Notes: generated by a model not told the origin, from the sequence alone. DNA of 64,000 nucleotides from Lysobacter silvisoli (GCF_003382365.1 NZ_QTSU01000003.1:248001-312000); one strand, 5' to 3'. Shown: positions 37,402-46,727, numbered from the stretch's first letter. Numbers and translations are program-made.

Positions 37402-38760
37402 CTACTTGCCGATGCAGAAGCTGGAGAAGATGTGGCCCAGCAGGTCGTCGGCGCGCACCCGGCCGGTGATCTCGCCCAAGGCGTCGTGGCCCTGGCGCAG
37501 GGATTCGGCGGCCAGGTCCAGGGCTTCGCGGCCGATCTGCACGCGCGCATCGGCCAGTTCGGCCTGTGCCCGGCGCAGGGCGTCGACGTGGCGGGCCCGG
37601 GCGGTGAAGGCGCCCTCGGCCGCGTCGCCGGCCTCGCCCTGGGCCAGCGCGCGCAGGCGCGCGTGCAGGGCATCCAGACCCTGGCCGGTGCGGGCGGACA
37701 GGGTTAGGCGGTCCTCGCCGTCGGCTACGGCGGCTGGCGCGTCCAGCAGATCGGCCTTGTTATGCAGCCACAGCCGCTGCGGCACCGCGGCGATGGCGTC
37801 GGCGACCGCGGCGCGGCCGCCGTCGGGGTCGCGCGCGTCCAGCACCACGATGGCCAGGTCGGCCCGGGCCAGTTCCTCGCGGGCGCGGCGCATGCCCTCG
37901 CGCTCGATCGCGTCGCCGCCGTCGCGCAGGCCGGCGGTATCGACCAGGGTCAGCTCGACGCCGTCGGCGCGGATGGTCTCGTGCAGCAGGTCGCGGGTGG
38001 TGCCGGCGATGTCGGTGACGATGGCGCGGTCGCTGCCGGCCAGGGCGTTGAGCAGGGAGCTCTTGCCGGCATTGGGCGGACCCACGATCACCGCATGCAG
38101 GCCGTCGCGCAGGCGGCGGCCGCGCTCGGTCGCCGCCAGCAGCGCATCCAGGGCCAGGCTGAGCGCGTCGAAACGCTGGCGCAGGGCGGCGCCGCCCAGG
38201 GTGTCCAGCGGTTCGTCGGCGAAGTCGATGGCCGCTTCCACGTGCACGCGCACCGCCAGCAGGTCGTCGGCCAGCGCATCCACGCGGCGCGAGAACTCGC
38301 CGTCCAGCGCGCGCCGCGCCGCCCGCGCCGCGCGCGCGTCGGCGGCGGCGATCAGGTCGGCCACGGCCTCGGCCTGAGCCAGGTCCAGGCGCCCTTCCAG
38401 GAACGCGCGCTCGCTGAATTCGCCCGGCCGCGCGCGCCGCGCGCCCAGCGCGCCGCAGCGTTCGACCAGGGCCTGCAGCACCGCGGGGCTGCCGTGCGCC
38501 TGCAGCTCGACCACGTCCTCGCCGGTGTAGCTGGCCGGCGCGGCGAAATACAGGGCGATGCCGTCGTCGATGGCCGCACCGTCGCCGTCGACGAAGCGCA
38601 CGTGATGCGCGCGCCGCGCCTGCAGACGCCGTGCGGCGATGCCTTCGCCGATCTCCCGCGCCCGCGGCCCGGACAGGCGCACGATGCCGACGCCGCCCGC
38701 GCCGGGCGCGGTGGCGATCGCGGCGATGGTGTCGCGGTCGGGGGTGGGGGCGTGGGTCAT
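37402..38760 (-). CDS. mnmE: tRNA modification GTPase MnmE
   Basis: A 452-residue GTPase that, with MnmG, adds the 5-carboxymethylaminomethyl group to wobble U34 of tRNAs. N-terminal folate-binding domain ([38 protein letters not shown]), G domain with P-loop GPPNAGKSS (227-235), DTAGLRD (274-280), HNKADLL, and the obligatory C-terminal FSSFCIGK carrying the functional Cys. Part of the conserved minus-strand arm rpmH-rnpA-yidC-mnmE; 265 bp including a partial repeat separates it from yidC. Confidence 0.96.
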   Translation of the reverse strand: MTHAPTPDRDTIAAIATAPGAGGVGIVRLSGPRAREIGEGIAARRLQARRAHHVRFVDGDGAAIDDGIALYFAAPASYTGEDVVELQAHGSPAVLQALVERCGALGARRARPGEFSERAFLEGRLDLAQAEAVADLIAAADARAARAARRALDGEFSRRVDALADDLLAVRVHVEAAIDFADEPLDTLGGAALRQRFDALSLALDALLAATERGRRLRDGLHAVIVGPPNAGKSSLLNALAGSDRAIVTDIAGTTRDLLHETIRADGVELTLVDTAGLRDGGDAIEREGMRRAREELARADLAIVVLDARDPDGGRAAVADAIAAVPQRLWLHNKADLLDAPAAVADGEDRLTLSARTGQGLDALHARLRALAQGEAGDAAEGAFTARARHVDALRRAQAELADARVQIGREALDLAAESLRQGHDALGEITGRVRADDLLGHIFSSFCIGK

Positions 38761-38828
38761 GTGGGGGGTGCGGGTTGGGGAGTGTCAGGGTAGCGCGGGA
38801 TTGTGGGGTTGCGCCGTGGGTTGCTGCT

Positions 38829-38966
38829 TGCGCGTGCCCTCACCCCAACCCCTCTCCCGCAAGCGGGAGAGGGGCTAAAGCAACAGCGGCGTCGAATATG
38901 TTCCCTATCCCGTTTACGGGAGAGGGCTAGGGTGAGGAGGTGAGCGCGCAGCGCGAATGCTCTTAG
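38829..38966 (+). repeat. Long multi-hairpin intergenic repeat, partial copy F
   Basis: Only the first two hairpins and the GGTGAG..GCGCGAATGCTCTT end are present, between mnmE and yidC. The second hairpin is CTCCCG-TTT-ACGGGAG-like, again with paired changes. Confidence 0.78.
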
Positions 38967-38973
38967 CCACCAC

Positions 38974-39004
38974 AAAAAAAGAAGCCCGCCTTGCGGCGGG
39001 CTTC
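38974..39004 (-). terminator. Rho-independent terminator of yidC
   Basis: On the minus strand, GAAGCCCGCC/GGCGGGCTTC with loop GCAA followed by TTTTTTTG, 22 bp after the yidC stop. Confidence 0.93.
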
Positions 39005-39025
39005 GTCGTGTTCGGTGAGAACCGA

Positions 39026-40741
39026 TCAGCTCTTGGCCGCGGCCGGCGCCTCGGCGTAGCGCTTGGTCATCCACCACTGCTGCAACAGGCCCAGGCCGCT
39101 GTTGGTGATCCAGTACAGCACCAGGCCGGCCGGGAAGAAGGCGAACATCACGCCGAACACCAGCGGCATCAGCTGCATCATCTTCTTCTGCATCGGGTCC
39201 ATGCCCGGCGTCGGCGTCAGCTTCTGCGTCGCCCACATCACCGCGATGTTGATCAGCGGCAGCACGAAGAACGGATCGCGCGCGGTCAGGTCGTGTATCC
39301 ACAGCATCCACGGCGCGTGGCGCAGCTCCACCGACTCCAGCAGCACCCAGTACAGCGCCAGGAACACCGGCATCTGCACCAGGATCGGCAGACAGCCGCC
39401 GACCGGGTTGATCTTCTCCTTCTTGTACAGCTCCATCATCGCCATCTGGAACTTCTGCTTGTCGTCCCCGTAGCGCTCCTTGAGCTGCTCGATGCGCGGC
39501 TGGAACTTGCGCATGCGCGCCATCGAGCGGTACTGCGCCGCCGACAGCGGGTACATGGCCAGCTTGATCAGCACCACCAGGCCGATGATCGACCAGCCCC
39601 AGTTGCCGAACAGGCCGTGCAGTTTTTCCAGCAGCCAGAAGATCGCGTTGGCCATCGTCGCCATGACGCTGTAGCTGCTCCAGTCCACCGCGCGCTCCAG
39701 GCCCGGCACCTGCTCGGCCTTCATCGACTCGACCAGCTTGGGGCCGATCCACAAACGCGCCGTGGTCTGCGCCTTCGCGCCGGGGGCGACGGTCACGCCG
39801 GGGCCCACATCGCGGATCAGGTATTGAGTGGCGCCGCCAGCGGCGCTGGCGGTGGCCAGCGAGAACGTGCCCGGATCCTTCGCGCCCGGAATCCAGGCGG
39901 CGAAGAAGTGGTGCTGCAGCATCGCAATCCAGCCACCGGTGGCCTTCTGGTCCAGCGTGCCGTCTTCGACGAACGCGTCGTACTTGCGCTTGTCGTACTT
40001 CTCGGCGTCCGTGTACCAAGCCGCGCCCTGGAAGCTGTACTGCTCGGCGTTCATCGGGCCGCTGCGGGTCAGCGCGCGCGGCACGCGCGCAAGCTGGCGG
40101 TAAATGGTGCCCTGCCACGGCGCGGCGCCGGCGTTGATCACTTCGTCGCGCACGGTGACGGCATAGCCACTGTGCTGGAACACGTAGGTGCGGCGGATGG
40201 TCAGGCCGTTAGGGCCGGTCCAAACGAAGGGCACCGCGATTTCCTTGGCGCCCTGGGCCAGCACGTAGTCGCGCTGCGCGGTCTCGGGGACGAAACCCGA
40301 TTCATGCGTCGGCGTGGCGCCGCTCTGGCTGACCCAGCCGCTCTGGGCGACGAAGTAGTTGTTGGCGTCTTCGGCCAGCAGGCGCACCGGCGCGCTGTCG
40401 TCGGCCGCCTCGCTGGGGTACTTGAGCAGGTCGGCACGGTGCAGGGTGCCGCCGTCGAGCACGACCTTGAGCACGTCGGTGGTGACGGTGACCGTGGCGG
40501 CTGCGCCGGAGGCGGCCGGCGCGGCAACCGCGGCGGTGCCCGGCATGGCCGGTGCGCTGGGCACCACGCCCGGCGCGGCGGCGCTGGCCGCGGCGGCGGC
40601 GTTGGGCACGGTGCTGCCGGTGGCCGTGGCGGTCACGGCCGGCGCCGGCGGCGGCGCGGCTTGTTCCTTGCCCCACTCCATCCACAACAGTGCCGCCACC
40701 ATCAGCCAGGCGAAGATCAGGAATATGCGGGTCTGGTTCAT
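39026..40741 (-). CDS. yidC: Membrane protein insertase YidC
   Basis: A 571-residue inner-membrane insertase. N-terminal helix (IFLIFAWLMVAALLWMEWGK), a large periplasmic β-domain preceded by an Ala-rich linker, and the conserved five-helix core with GWSIIGLVVLIKLAMYPLSA, QYRSMARMRKFQPRIEQLKE, INPVGGCLPILVQMPVFLAL and MPLVFGVMFAFFPAGLVLYW. Full family length. It follows rnpA by only 43 bp; the small yidD gene that sits here in many bacteria is absent. Confidence 0.97.
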   Translation of the reverse strand: MNQTRIFLIFAWLMVAALLWMEWGKEQAAPPPAPAVTATATGSTVPNAAAAASAAAPGVVPSAPAMPGTAAVAAPAASGAAATVTVTTDVLKVVLDGGTLHRADLLKYPSEAADDSAPVRLLAEDANNYFVAQSGWVSQSGATPTHESGFVPETAQRDYVLAQGAKEIAVPFVWTGPNGLTIRRTYVFQHSGYAVTVRDEVINAGAAPWQGTIYRQLARVPRALTRSGPMNAEQYSFQGAAWYTDAEKYDKRKYDAFVEDGTLDQKATGGWIAMLQHHFFAAWIPGAKDPGTFSLATASAAGGATQYLIRDVGPGVTVAPGAKAQTTARLWIGPKLVESMKAEQVPGLERAVDWSSYSVMATMANAIFWLLEKLHGLFGNWGWSIIGLVVLIKLAMYPLSAAQYRSMARMRKFQPRIEQLKERYGDDKQKFQMAMMELYKKEKINPVGGCLPILVQMPVFLALYWVLLESVELRHAPWMLWIHDLTARDPFFVLPLINIAVMWATQKLTPTPGMDPMQKKMMQLMPLVFGVMFAFFPAGLVLYWITNSGLGLLQQWWMTKRYAEAPAAAKS

Positions 40742-40784
40742 GGGCAGCAGGCGGGCTCAGCCGGGACCGGAGTCCGGCAGTGGT

Positions 40785-41174
40785 TTAAGGAAGGGGATCG
40801 GCCGGCATTGTGCCGGGCACCGCAGGTGCGGGCAACGCGCCGGCACGCTTGAGCAGACCCAGAAAGGCCTGATCGAGTTCCGCGCGCGTGCAGCGCGCGG
40901 CGCCGGGGCGGGCGACCACGACGTAATCGCCGGGCGCCAGCTCGGTGCGCAGCTTGCGGAAGGTGTCGCGCAGGGCGCGCTTGATGCGGTTGCGGCCGAC
41001 GGCGTGCGGGTCAACCTTGCGCGAGACCGCCAGGCCCAGGCGCGGGTCCTGCTCGGCGGACTGCCAATGCAGGGCCATCACCGGCAGCGCCACGCGGCGG
41101 CCATGCTGGAAGATGCGGTCGAAGTCCGAACGCGCGCGTACCCGCGCGGTGCGCGGGAAGCGGGTCGACGTCAT
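40785..41174 (-). CDS. rnpA: Ribonuclease P protein component
   Basis: A 129-residue basic protein that binds the P RNA and 5' leader of pre-tRNA. Family signature [18 protein letters not shown] (RNR motif) at about 60-77, preceded by [11 protein letters not shown] and [10 protein letters not shown]. Lies 69 bp after rpmH on the same strand. Confidence 0.95.
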   Translation of the reverse strand: MTSTRFPRTARVRARSDFDRIFQHGRRVALPVMALHWQSAEQDPRLGLAVSRKVDPHAVGRNRIKRALRDTFRKLRTELAPGDYVVVARPGAARCTRAELDQAFLGLLKRAGALPAPAVPGTMPADPLP

Positions 41175-41243
41175 GGGGTCGGTACCGGCGAGTGCCGGAC
41201 GGCCGCCCGGTTCCGCGTCAGCGGAGGGCGGCCGGGGCGACGC

Positions 41244-41384
41244 TTAGGCGCAAAGACGCTTGCGGCCCTTGGCACGACGACGGGCGAGGACCTTACGGCC
41301 ATCGGCGGTCTTCATGCGGGCACGGAAGCCGTGGTCGCGCTTACGCTTGAGGTTGCTGGGCTGATAGGTGCGCTTGGTGGCCAT
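41244..41384 (-). CDS. rpmH: 50S ribosomal protein L34
   Basis: A 46-residue, Arg/Lys-rich protein ([20 protein letters not shown] at the start, KGRKRLCA at the end), a near-invariant family. First gene of the minus-strand arm next to the origin. Too short for most ORF finders but unmistakable. Confidence 0.97.
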   Translation of the reverse strand: MATKRTYQPSNLKRKRDHGFRARMKTADGRKVLARRRAKGRKRLCA

Positions 41385-41835
41385 GGTCCGGCTCTGCGTG
41401 ATTACGGCGGAAAAGACCGGAGACTATAGCGGCCCTTCGGCGGGCGGGTCAAGTCGGGGGTGCATGGGGAATCGAGGGCGCGCGGTAGGCGCGGGGTCGC
41501 GGCCGCAGCTCACGCAGCGCCTGGATGGGGGGTACGAAAGCAGCGCGTCGTTTGTGGATTCGCGGCGGTGGCGCGTGCGCTCGTGGCCCCGGAAAGCCCG
41601 TCAGCATTGACGCGCAAGCCGTCGCGGCCGGCGGCGCTAACCGGCCCGCGCCTGTGGACTACCTGTGTCCAGGCTTGTGGACAAGTCCTGTTCCGGACCC
41701 GGTCGCGGTGATAGTCTGGCCGACCCCCCAGCCCCGTTCGCCGCGACCCACCCCTCGCGCGGCCGGTGGCGTTTCGCCCGCCGCAGCGACGCGGCGGCAT
41801 CAGTAGACCGCTGCATTCAAAGACCCGCCGACCCG
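41385..41835. promoter_or_regulatory. rpmH-dnaA intergenic region with DnaA-box-like sites
   Basis: A 451 bp divergent regulatory region with no gene. TTGTCCACA (minus strand, 41676-41684) is close to the DnaA consensus TTATNCACA, and a weaker TAGTCCACA (minus strand) lies at 41653-41661. These could serve dnaA autoregulation or be part of a bipartite origin. Confidence 0.55.
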
Positions 41836-43164
41836 ATGGAAGCCTGGCCCCGCTGCCTCGAACGCCTCGAAGCCGAATACCCGATCGAGGATGTACACAC
41901 CTGGCTGAAGCCGCTGCAAGCGGCGCAGCGCGACGACGTGACGGTGCTGTACGCGCCCAACGCCTTCGTCGTGGAACACGTGCGCGAGCGCTACCTGGGC
42001 CGCATCCGCGAGCTGCTGACCTATTACGCCGGCAGCGCCGAGGTCAGCCTGGAGATCGGTTCGCTGCCACGCGCCGCCGCGCCGCGCGAGGAGGCCCCGG
42101 TGGCCGCGCGCCCGGTCGCCGCGGTGCCGGCCGAGCCCTTCCAGGGCAACCTGGACACCCATTACACCTTCGACAACTTCGTCGAGGGCCGCAGCAACCA
42201 GCTCGGCCGCGCCGCCGCCTGGCAGGCCGCGCAGAAGCCCGGCGAACGCGCGCACAACCCGCTGCTGCTGTACGGGGGCACCGGCCTGGGCAAGACCCAC
42301 CTGATGTTCGCGGCCGGCAACGCCATGCGCGAGGCCAACCCGGCCATGCGGGTGATGTACCTGCGTTCGGAGCAGTTCTTCAGCGCGATGATGAAGTCGC
42401 TGCAGGACAAGACCATGGACCAGTTCAAGCGCCAGTTCCAGCGCGTGGACGCCCTGCTGATCGACGACATCCAGTTCTTCGCCGGCAAGGACCGCACCCA
42501 GGAAGAGTTCTTCCACACCTTCAACGCGCTGTTCGACGGCAAGCAGCAGATCATCCTGACCTGCGACCGCTACCCGCGCGAGGTCGAGGGCCTGGAGCCG
42601 CGGCTGAAGTCGCGCCTGGCCTGGGGCTTGTCGGTGGCGATCGAGCCGCCGGACTTCGAGACCCGCGCCCAGATCGTGATCTCCAAGGCCAAGGAACGCG
42701 GCGCCGCGATCCCCGAGGAAGTGGCCTTCCTGCTGGCCAAGAAGATGCGCTCGAACGTGCGCGATCTGGAAGGCGCGCTCAACACCCTGACCGCGCGCGC
42801 CAACTTCACCGGCCGCCCGATCACCGCCGAGTTCGCCCAGGAAACCCTGCGCGACCTGCTGCGCGCGCAGCAGCAGGCGATCGGCATTCCCAACATCCAG
42901 AAGGTGGTGGCCGATTACTACGGCCTGCAGATCAAGGATCTGTTGTCCAAGCGCCGCACCCGCTCGCTGGCCCGCCCGCGCCAGGTGGCGATGGCGCTGA
43001 CCAAGGAACTCACCGAGCACAGCCTGCCGGAGATCGGCGACGCCTTCGCCGGCCGCGACCACACCACGGTGCTGCACGCCTGCCGGCAGATCCGCACCCT
43101 GATGGAGACCGACGGCAAGCTGCGCGAGGACTGGGACAAGCTGATCCGCAAGCTCAGCGAGTGA
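41836..43164 (+). CDS. dnaA: Chromosomal replication initiator DnaA
   Basis: A 442-residue AAA+ initiator. Domain I about 1-80, linker about 80-105, AAA+ domain with Walker A GGTGLGKT (147-154), Walker [10 protein letters not shown] and sensor/arginine-finger region [13 protein letters not shown], and domain IV with RHTTVLHA-type signature [14 protein letters not shown]. Start at ATG 41836 ([15 protein letters not shown]) is the family start; the in-frame GTG at 41665 would add sequence from the regulatory region. First gene of the plus-strand arm. Confidence 0.97.
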   Translation: MEAWPRCLERLEAEYPIEDVHTWLKPLQAAQRDDVTVLYAPNAFVVEHVRERYLGRIRELLTYYAGSAEVSLEIGSLPRAAAPREEAPVAARPVAAVPAEPFQGNLDTHYTFDNFVEGRSNQLGRAAAWQAAQKPGERAHNPLLLYGGTGLGKTHLMFAAGNAMREANPAMRVMYLRSEQFFSAMMKSLQDKTMDQFKRQFQRVDALLIDDIQFFAGKDRTQEEFFHTFNALFDGKQQIILTCDRYPREVEGLEPRLKSRLAWGLSVAIEPPDFETRAQIVISKAKERGAAIPEEVAFLLAKKMRSNVRDLEGALNTLTARANFTGRPITAEFAQETLRDLLRAQQQAIGIPNIQKVVADYYGLQIKDLLSKRRTRSLARPRQVAMALTKELTEHSLPEIGDAFAGRDHTTVLHACRQIRTLMETDGKLREDWDKLIRKLSE

Positions 43165-43476
43165 GCCGCGCGAGCCCGCACCACGCGACGAACGGCGCCG
43201 GTGCGGGTACTCTTCGAACAAAGCCGTGCATGACGCGGGCACAAGCTGTGGACAGATTCGCTCCGGCACCCGGCCGCGAAACTTATCCACAGCTTCTACC
43301 GCAGCTCCCGGGGCGGTTCTACCGGGGTTTGCTCTGGCAATAAATCTTTACGAATCAAAGCGTTAGTAGTGTTTTCCCGGCTTTTCGGCGCTACCACCGC
43401 CACTAGGCTTTTGATTTATTCCACTCTTTTGTATTGGGCGTTGCCGCCCGAACCGATTAGGGGCTAAGGGGTCCGC
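43165..43476. other. Candidate oriC (dnaA-dnaN intergenic)
   Basis: A 312 bp gene-free stretch. It holds a perfect DnaA box TTATCCACA (43283-43291), a weaker CTGTCCACA (minus strand, 43247-43255), and an AT-rich island 43338-43450 (AATAAATCTTTACGAATC, CTTTTGATTTATTCC, with AATCAAAG/CTTTTGATT inverted) suited to unwinding. All neighbouring housekeeping genes point away from this zone. Confidence 0.7.
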
Positions 43477-44577
43477 ATGCGTTTCAGCCTGCAACGAGAA
43501 GTGTTTCTCAAGCCGTTGGCGCAAGTCGTCAACGTGGTCGAACGCCGGCAGACCTTGCCGGTGCTGGCCAACCTGCTGGTGCAGGTCCGGGACGGGCAGC
43601 TGTCGCTGACCGGTACCGACCTGGAAGTGGAAATGGTCTCGCGCATCCTGGTCGAGGACGGCAAGGACGGCGAAACCACCATTCCGGCGCGCAAGCTGTT
43701 CGAGATCGTTCGCGCCCTCCCCGACGGCAGCAAGGTCACCGTGACCCAGACGGCCGAGAAGATCACCGTGCAGGCGGGGCGTTCGCGCTTCACCCTGGCC
43801 AGCCTGCCGGCCAACGACTTCCCGTCCATCGACGAGGTCGAAGCCACCGAGCGCGTGCGCATTCCGGAAGCGTCCTTGAAGGAGCTGATCGAACGCACCG
43901 CGTTCGCGATGGCGCAGCAGGACGTGCGCTACTACCTCAATGGCCTGCTGTTCGACCTGCGCGAAAGCAGCCTGCGCTGCGTGGCCACCGACGGCCACCG
44001 CCTGGCCCTGTGCGAGACCGCCTACGAAGGCGGCGGCCAGACCAAGCGCCAGATCATCGTGCCGCGCAAGGGCGTGCAGGAACTACAGCGCCTGCTGGAA
44101 GGCGGCGACCGCGAGATCGAGATCGAGATGGGCCGCGGCCACATCCGGGTCAAGCGCGACGATGTGACCTTCACCAGCAAGCTCATCGACGGGCGCTTCC
44201 CCGATTACGAAGCGGTGATTCCGATCGGCGCCGACCGCGAAGTGCGGATCGAACGCGAGATTCTGCGTGCGGCCCTGCAGCGCGCGGCGATCCTGTCGAA
44301 CGAGAAGTACCGCGGCGTGCGCATCGAGGTGTCGCCGGGCCAGCTGAAGATCAGTGCGCACAATCCGGAACAGGAAGAGGCGCAGGAAGAGGTCGAGGCC
44401 GACACCAAGGTCGACGACCTGGCCGTGGGTTTCAACGTGAACTACCTGCTGGACGCCCTGACCGCGTTGCGCGACGAGCATGTGATCCTGGCCCTGCGCG
44501 ACGCCAACTCCTCGGCCCTGGTGCGCGAGGCGGCGAACCAGAAGTGCCGCCACGTGGTGATGCCGTTGCGGCTTTGA
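43477..44577 (+). CDS. dnaN: DNA polymerase III beta sliding clamp
   Basis: A 366-residue clamp of three similar domains, typical length. Features: MRFSLQREVFLKPLAQVVNV, the NLLVQVRDGQLSLTGTDLE segment, the FTLASLPANDFPSI strand and the C-terminal RHVVMPLRL. It forms the dimeric ring that tethers Pol III. Followed by a terminator, so probably separate from recF. Confidence 0.97.
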   Translation: MRFSLQREVFLKPLAQVVNVVERRQTLPVLANLLVQVRDGQLSLTGTDLEVEMVSRILVEDGKDGETTIPARKLFEIVRALPDGSKVTVTQTAEKITVQAGRSRFTLASLPANDFPSIDEVEATERVRIPEASLKELIERTAFAMAQQDVRYYLNGLLFDLRESSLRCVATDGHRLALCETAYEGGGQTKRQIIVPRKGVQELQRLLEGGDREIEIEMGRGHIRVKRDDVTFTSKLIDGRFPDYEAVIPIGADREVRIEREILRAALQRAAILSNEKYRGVRIEVSPGQLKISAHNPEQEEAQEEVEADTKVDDLAVGFNVNYLLDALTALRDEHVILALRDANSSALVREAANQKCRHVVMPLRL

Positions 44578-44585
44578 GCGGCGGC

Positions 44586-44601
44586 GGTTTCACGTGGAAC
44601 A
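44586..44601. other. parS-like site 1
   Basis: GGTTTCACGTGGAACA, 14 of 16 matches to the ParB target TGTTCCACGTGGAACA, just after the dnaN stop. Confidence 0.75.
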
Positions 44602-44603
44602 CG

Positions 44604-44632
44604 AACGCCCGGCTTGCCGGGCGTTTCGTTTT
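44604..44632 (+). terminator. Rho-independent terminator of dnaN
   Basis: Stem AACGCCCGGC/GCCGGGCGTT with loop TT, followed by TCGTTTTG, 27 bp after the dnaN stop and directly beside parS site 1. Confidence 0.85.
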
Positions 44633-44660
44633 GAAGGCTTTTAGACCCCGCCTTTGCTCT

Positions 44661-44842
44661 GCTCCCTCCTTTGAAAAAGGGCGAGGGCGTGCGCTTGCGA
44701 ACCGCAGGTTCGCGCACGAACGAACGCCGGCAAGCTGTGCTTGCCGGCTGGGCGGGCTGGGGAGGATTTGCTTTTGGCTGGCTGCACAGCGCAATTGGCC
44801 CCAAAAGCAAATCCCCCTCAATCCCCCTCAACAAAGGGGGGA
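44661..44842. repeat. Poly-C/poly-G hairpin repeats flanking the dnaN-recF gap
   Basis: CTCCTTTGAAAAAGGGCGAG at about 44665 and AATCCCCCTCAACAAAGGGG at about 44818 bracket a segment with smaller hairpins (GAACCGCAGGTTC, GCCGGCAAGC..GCTTGCCGGC). Same family as 12.9 and 15.3 kb. The 318 bp gap 44578-44895 holds these, parS site 1 and a terminator, but no gene. Confidence 0.65.
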
Positions 44843-44895
44843 AGCCGTAACTCCCGTCCTATCCCCCTCCCCCACCCTCCTGCCATTATTCCCCC

Positions 44896-46005
44896 ATGCA
44901 CGTAACCCGCCTGGACGCGCGCGGCCTGCGCCGTTTCGCCGATGTCAGCCTGTCGCCTGCGCCCGGGATCAACCTGATCACCGGCGACAACGGCGCGGGC
45001 AAGACCAGCCTGCTCGAGGCCCTGCATCTGATGGCCTACGGCCGCAGCTTCCGCGGCCGGGTCCGGGACGGGCTGGTCCGGGCCGGCGACGCCGCGCTGG
45101 AGGTCTTCGTCGAATGGCAAGAGCGTCCCGCCGGCACCCGCGTGGCCGAAGGCCCGGGCCGCAGCCGCAAGGCCGGGCTGCGCCATAGCGGCCAGGAATG
45201 GACCGGCCGGCTGGATGGCGGGCCCGTGGCCCAGCTGGGCGAGCTGTGCGCGGCACTGGCCGTGGTCAGCTTCGAACCGGGCAGCCATGCCCTGATCACC
45301 GGGGGCGCCGAAGCCCGCCGCCGTTACCTGGATTGGGGCCTGTTCCACGTGGAACCGGATTTCATGGGCTTGTGGCGCCGCTACACCCGGGCCCTGAAGC
45401 AGCGCAACGCCCTGCTCAAGGCCAGGGCGCGCGACGGTCAGCTCGATGCCTGGGATCGGGAGCTGGCCGAGGCCGGCGAACCCCTGAGCCGCCGCCGCCA
45501 GCATTACCTGGAAGATCTGCAGCCTACCTTCGCCGCGCTGGCCGACGACCTGGCCCCCGCCCTGGGCGGCACCCAGCTCGAATACCAGCCCGGCTGGCGC
45601 CGCGACGAACTGCCCCTGGCCGATGCCCTGCTCCTGGCCCGCGACCGCGACCAGCTCGCGGGCTACACCTCGGTGGGCCCGCACCGGGCCGATTGGCGCA
45701 TCCGCTACGGCGCCCTGCCCGGGCGCGAGGCCCTGTCGCGCGGCCAGGCCAAACTCACCGCCCTGGCCGCCTTGCTCGGCCAGGCCGAGCACCACGCCCA
45801 GGCCCGCGGCGAATGGCCGGTGATCGCCCTGGACGATCTGGCCTCCGAACTGGACCGCCAGCACCAGCGCCGGGTGCTGGAACGCCTGATCGCCAGCGGT
45901 GCCCAGGTCTTCATCACCGGCACCGAGGCGCCGCCCGCCCTGGCCGGCCTGGACGCCGACATCACCAGGTTCCACGTGGAACAAGGCGAGTTGCGCGCCG
46001 GCTAA
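44896..46005 (+). CDS. recF: DNA replication and repair protein RecF
   Basis: A 369-residue SMC-like ATPase that loads RecA at gaps. Walker A ITGDNGAGKTSLLEALHL (about 28-45), signature LSRGQAKLTALAALL, Walker B VIALDDLASELD. Two parS sites are written into its codons as FHVE (residues about 150 and 358). Start at ATG 44896 (MHVTRLDARGLRRF). Confidence 0.95.
   Translation: MHVTRLDARGLRRFADVSLSPAPGINLITGDNGAGKTSLLEALHLMAYGRSFRGRVRDGLVRAGDAALEVFVEWQERPAGTRVAEGPGRSRKAGLRHSGQEWTGRLDGGPVAQLGELCAALAVVSFEPGSHALITGGAEARRRYLDWGLFHVEPDFMGLWRRYTRALKQRNALLKARARDGQLDAWDRELAEAGEPLSRRRQHYLEDLQPTFAALADDLAPALGGTQLEYQPGWRRDELPLADALLLARDRDQLAGYTSVGPHRADWRIRYGALPGREALSRGQAKLTALAALLGQAEHHAQARGEWPVIALDDLASELDRQHQRRVLERLIASGAQVFITGTEAPPALAGLDADITRFHVEQGELRAG
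45341..45356. other. parS-like site 2 (inside recF)
   Basis: TGTTCCACGTGGAACC, 15 of 16 matches to the parS consensus, encoding FHVE in recF. Confidence 0.85.
45968..45983. other. parS-like site 3 (inside recF)
   Basis: GGTTCCACGTGGAACA, 15 of 16 matches, encoding FHVE near the RecF C-terminus. Confidence 0.85.
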
Positions 46006-46006
46006 A

Positions 46007-46022
46007 TGTTCCACGTGGAACA
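46007..46022. other. parS site 4 (perfect)
   Basis: TGTTCCACGTGGAACA, a perfect 16 bp parS palindrome starting two bases after the recF stop and 24 bp from site 3. Confidence 0.93.
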
Positions 46023-46055
46023 TCCGGTGCCACCCTGCCGCAACCGAATGCCGCC

Positions 46056-46679
46056 GTGTCGCAGCCAGCGCTGCGATATCTGGTCGGCGCCAGGTACGCT
46101 TACGGCGACAACGGCCTGGTCGACAGCATCAAATATTCCAAGCCGCCGCCGGTGGCGCCGGGCGAGGTCACCGTGGCCGCGCTGCTGCAGGCCCCGCTGG
46201 CCACCGGCGCTCCGATGAACTACGACGCCCGGCGCGAGCACCGCGCTGTGCCGATCGCGCCCACGTCCAAGCCGCCCGCGCCCCGGTTCAATGACGCCGG
46301 CCACCCCGGCCCGGGTTCTACAGCCAGGCCCTGGCCGGCCCGAAGCAATCGCCCAACATCTCGCCCGGCACCCTCAGCGGCCGCGAACTGGTCCAGGCCG
46401 CCGCCAGCGTGGCCACCCAGCCAGCCCCCGCCCGGCGGCAAGCTCGGGCGCATCGACCGGGTGATCCACAGTCGCGACCAGGACAGCCTGCTCGCGGTCC
46501 AGGGCCGCCTCGACGCCCCGGCCGGCCGCAGCCCGGCCGCGGTGCCCGCGGCCCGGGCCCCGGCGACCGCGCTGGAGACCTCTTCCCCGGCCCTGCAGGG
46601 CTATCGCACGCCCGAGCCGGCACCACCCCGGGGCCTGGCCCGGGAACCGCAGCGCAGCGCGGCTCCGGCGCGGTTCTGA
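46056..46679 (+). pseudogene. Decayed or frameshifted XVIPCD-like gene (type IV secretion effector-type C-terminal domain)
   Basis: One open frame (207 residues from GTG 46056) gives an unrecognised N-terminal part (RYLVGARYAYGDNGLV, then RFNDAGHPG) and a C-terminal block GKLGRIDRVIHSRDQDSLL, LAVQGRLDAPAGR, LQGYRTP. The stretch between, about 46314-46436, reads as low-complexity Pro/Arg/Ser in that frame but as FYSQALAGPKQSPNISPGTL and GRELVQAAASVATQ in the +2 frame. Joining frames gives the order of the XVIPCD domain of Xanthomonadales T4SS effectors (HP..YxQAL, then IDxVxxS, LxAVQG). Two opposite single-base shifts would explain it. No ribosome site is evident. It may be a pseudogene, a repaired short protein, or sequence error. 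Confidence 0.55.
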
Positions 46680-46721
46680 GCGCCGGCCAACGGCGCCCCG
46701 GCGGGGGGCGCCCGGGCGAGG

Positions 46722-46727
46722 TATAAT
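46722..46727 (+). promoter_or_regulatory. Predicted -10 element of gyrB
   Basis: A perfect TATAAT, 74 bp before the gyrB ATG, in otherwise GC-rich sequence and just after a GGCGCCCC/GGGGCGCC hairpin. No good -35 is seen 17 bp upstream. Confidence 0.5.

Noticed and set aside
46006-46218. 70-codon frame starting with MFHVEH right after recF
   Set aside because: It begins on the parS palindrome and overlaps the XVIPCD-like frame in a different phase without ribosome site or family features.
45198-46679. Continuous 493-codon frame spanning recF and the XVIPCD remnant
   Set aside because: The first two thirds are a shifted shadow of recF; only the part after 46056 looks like former coding sequence.
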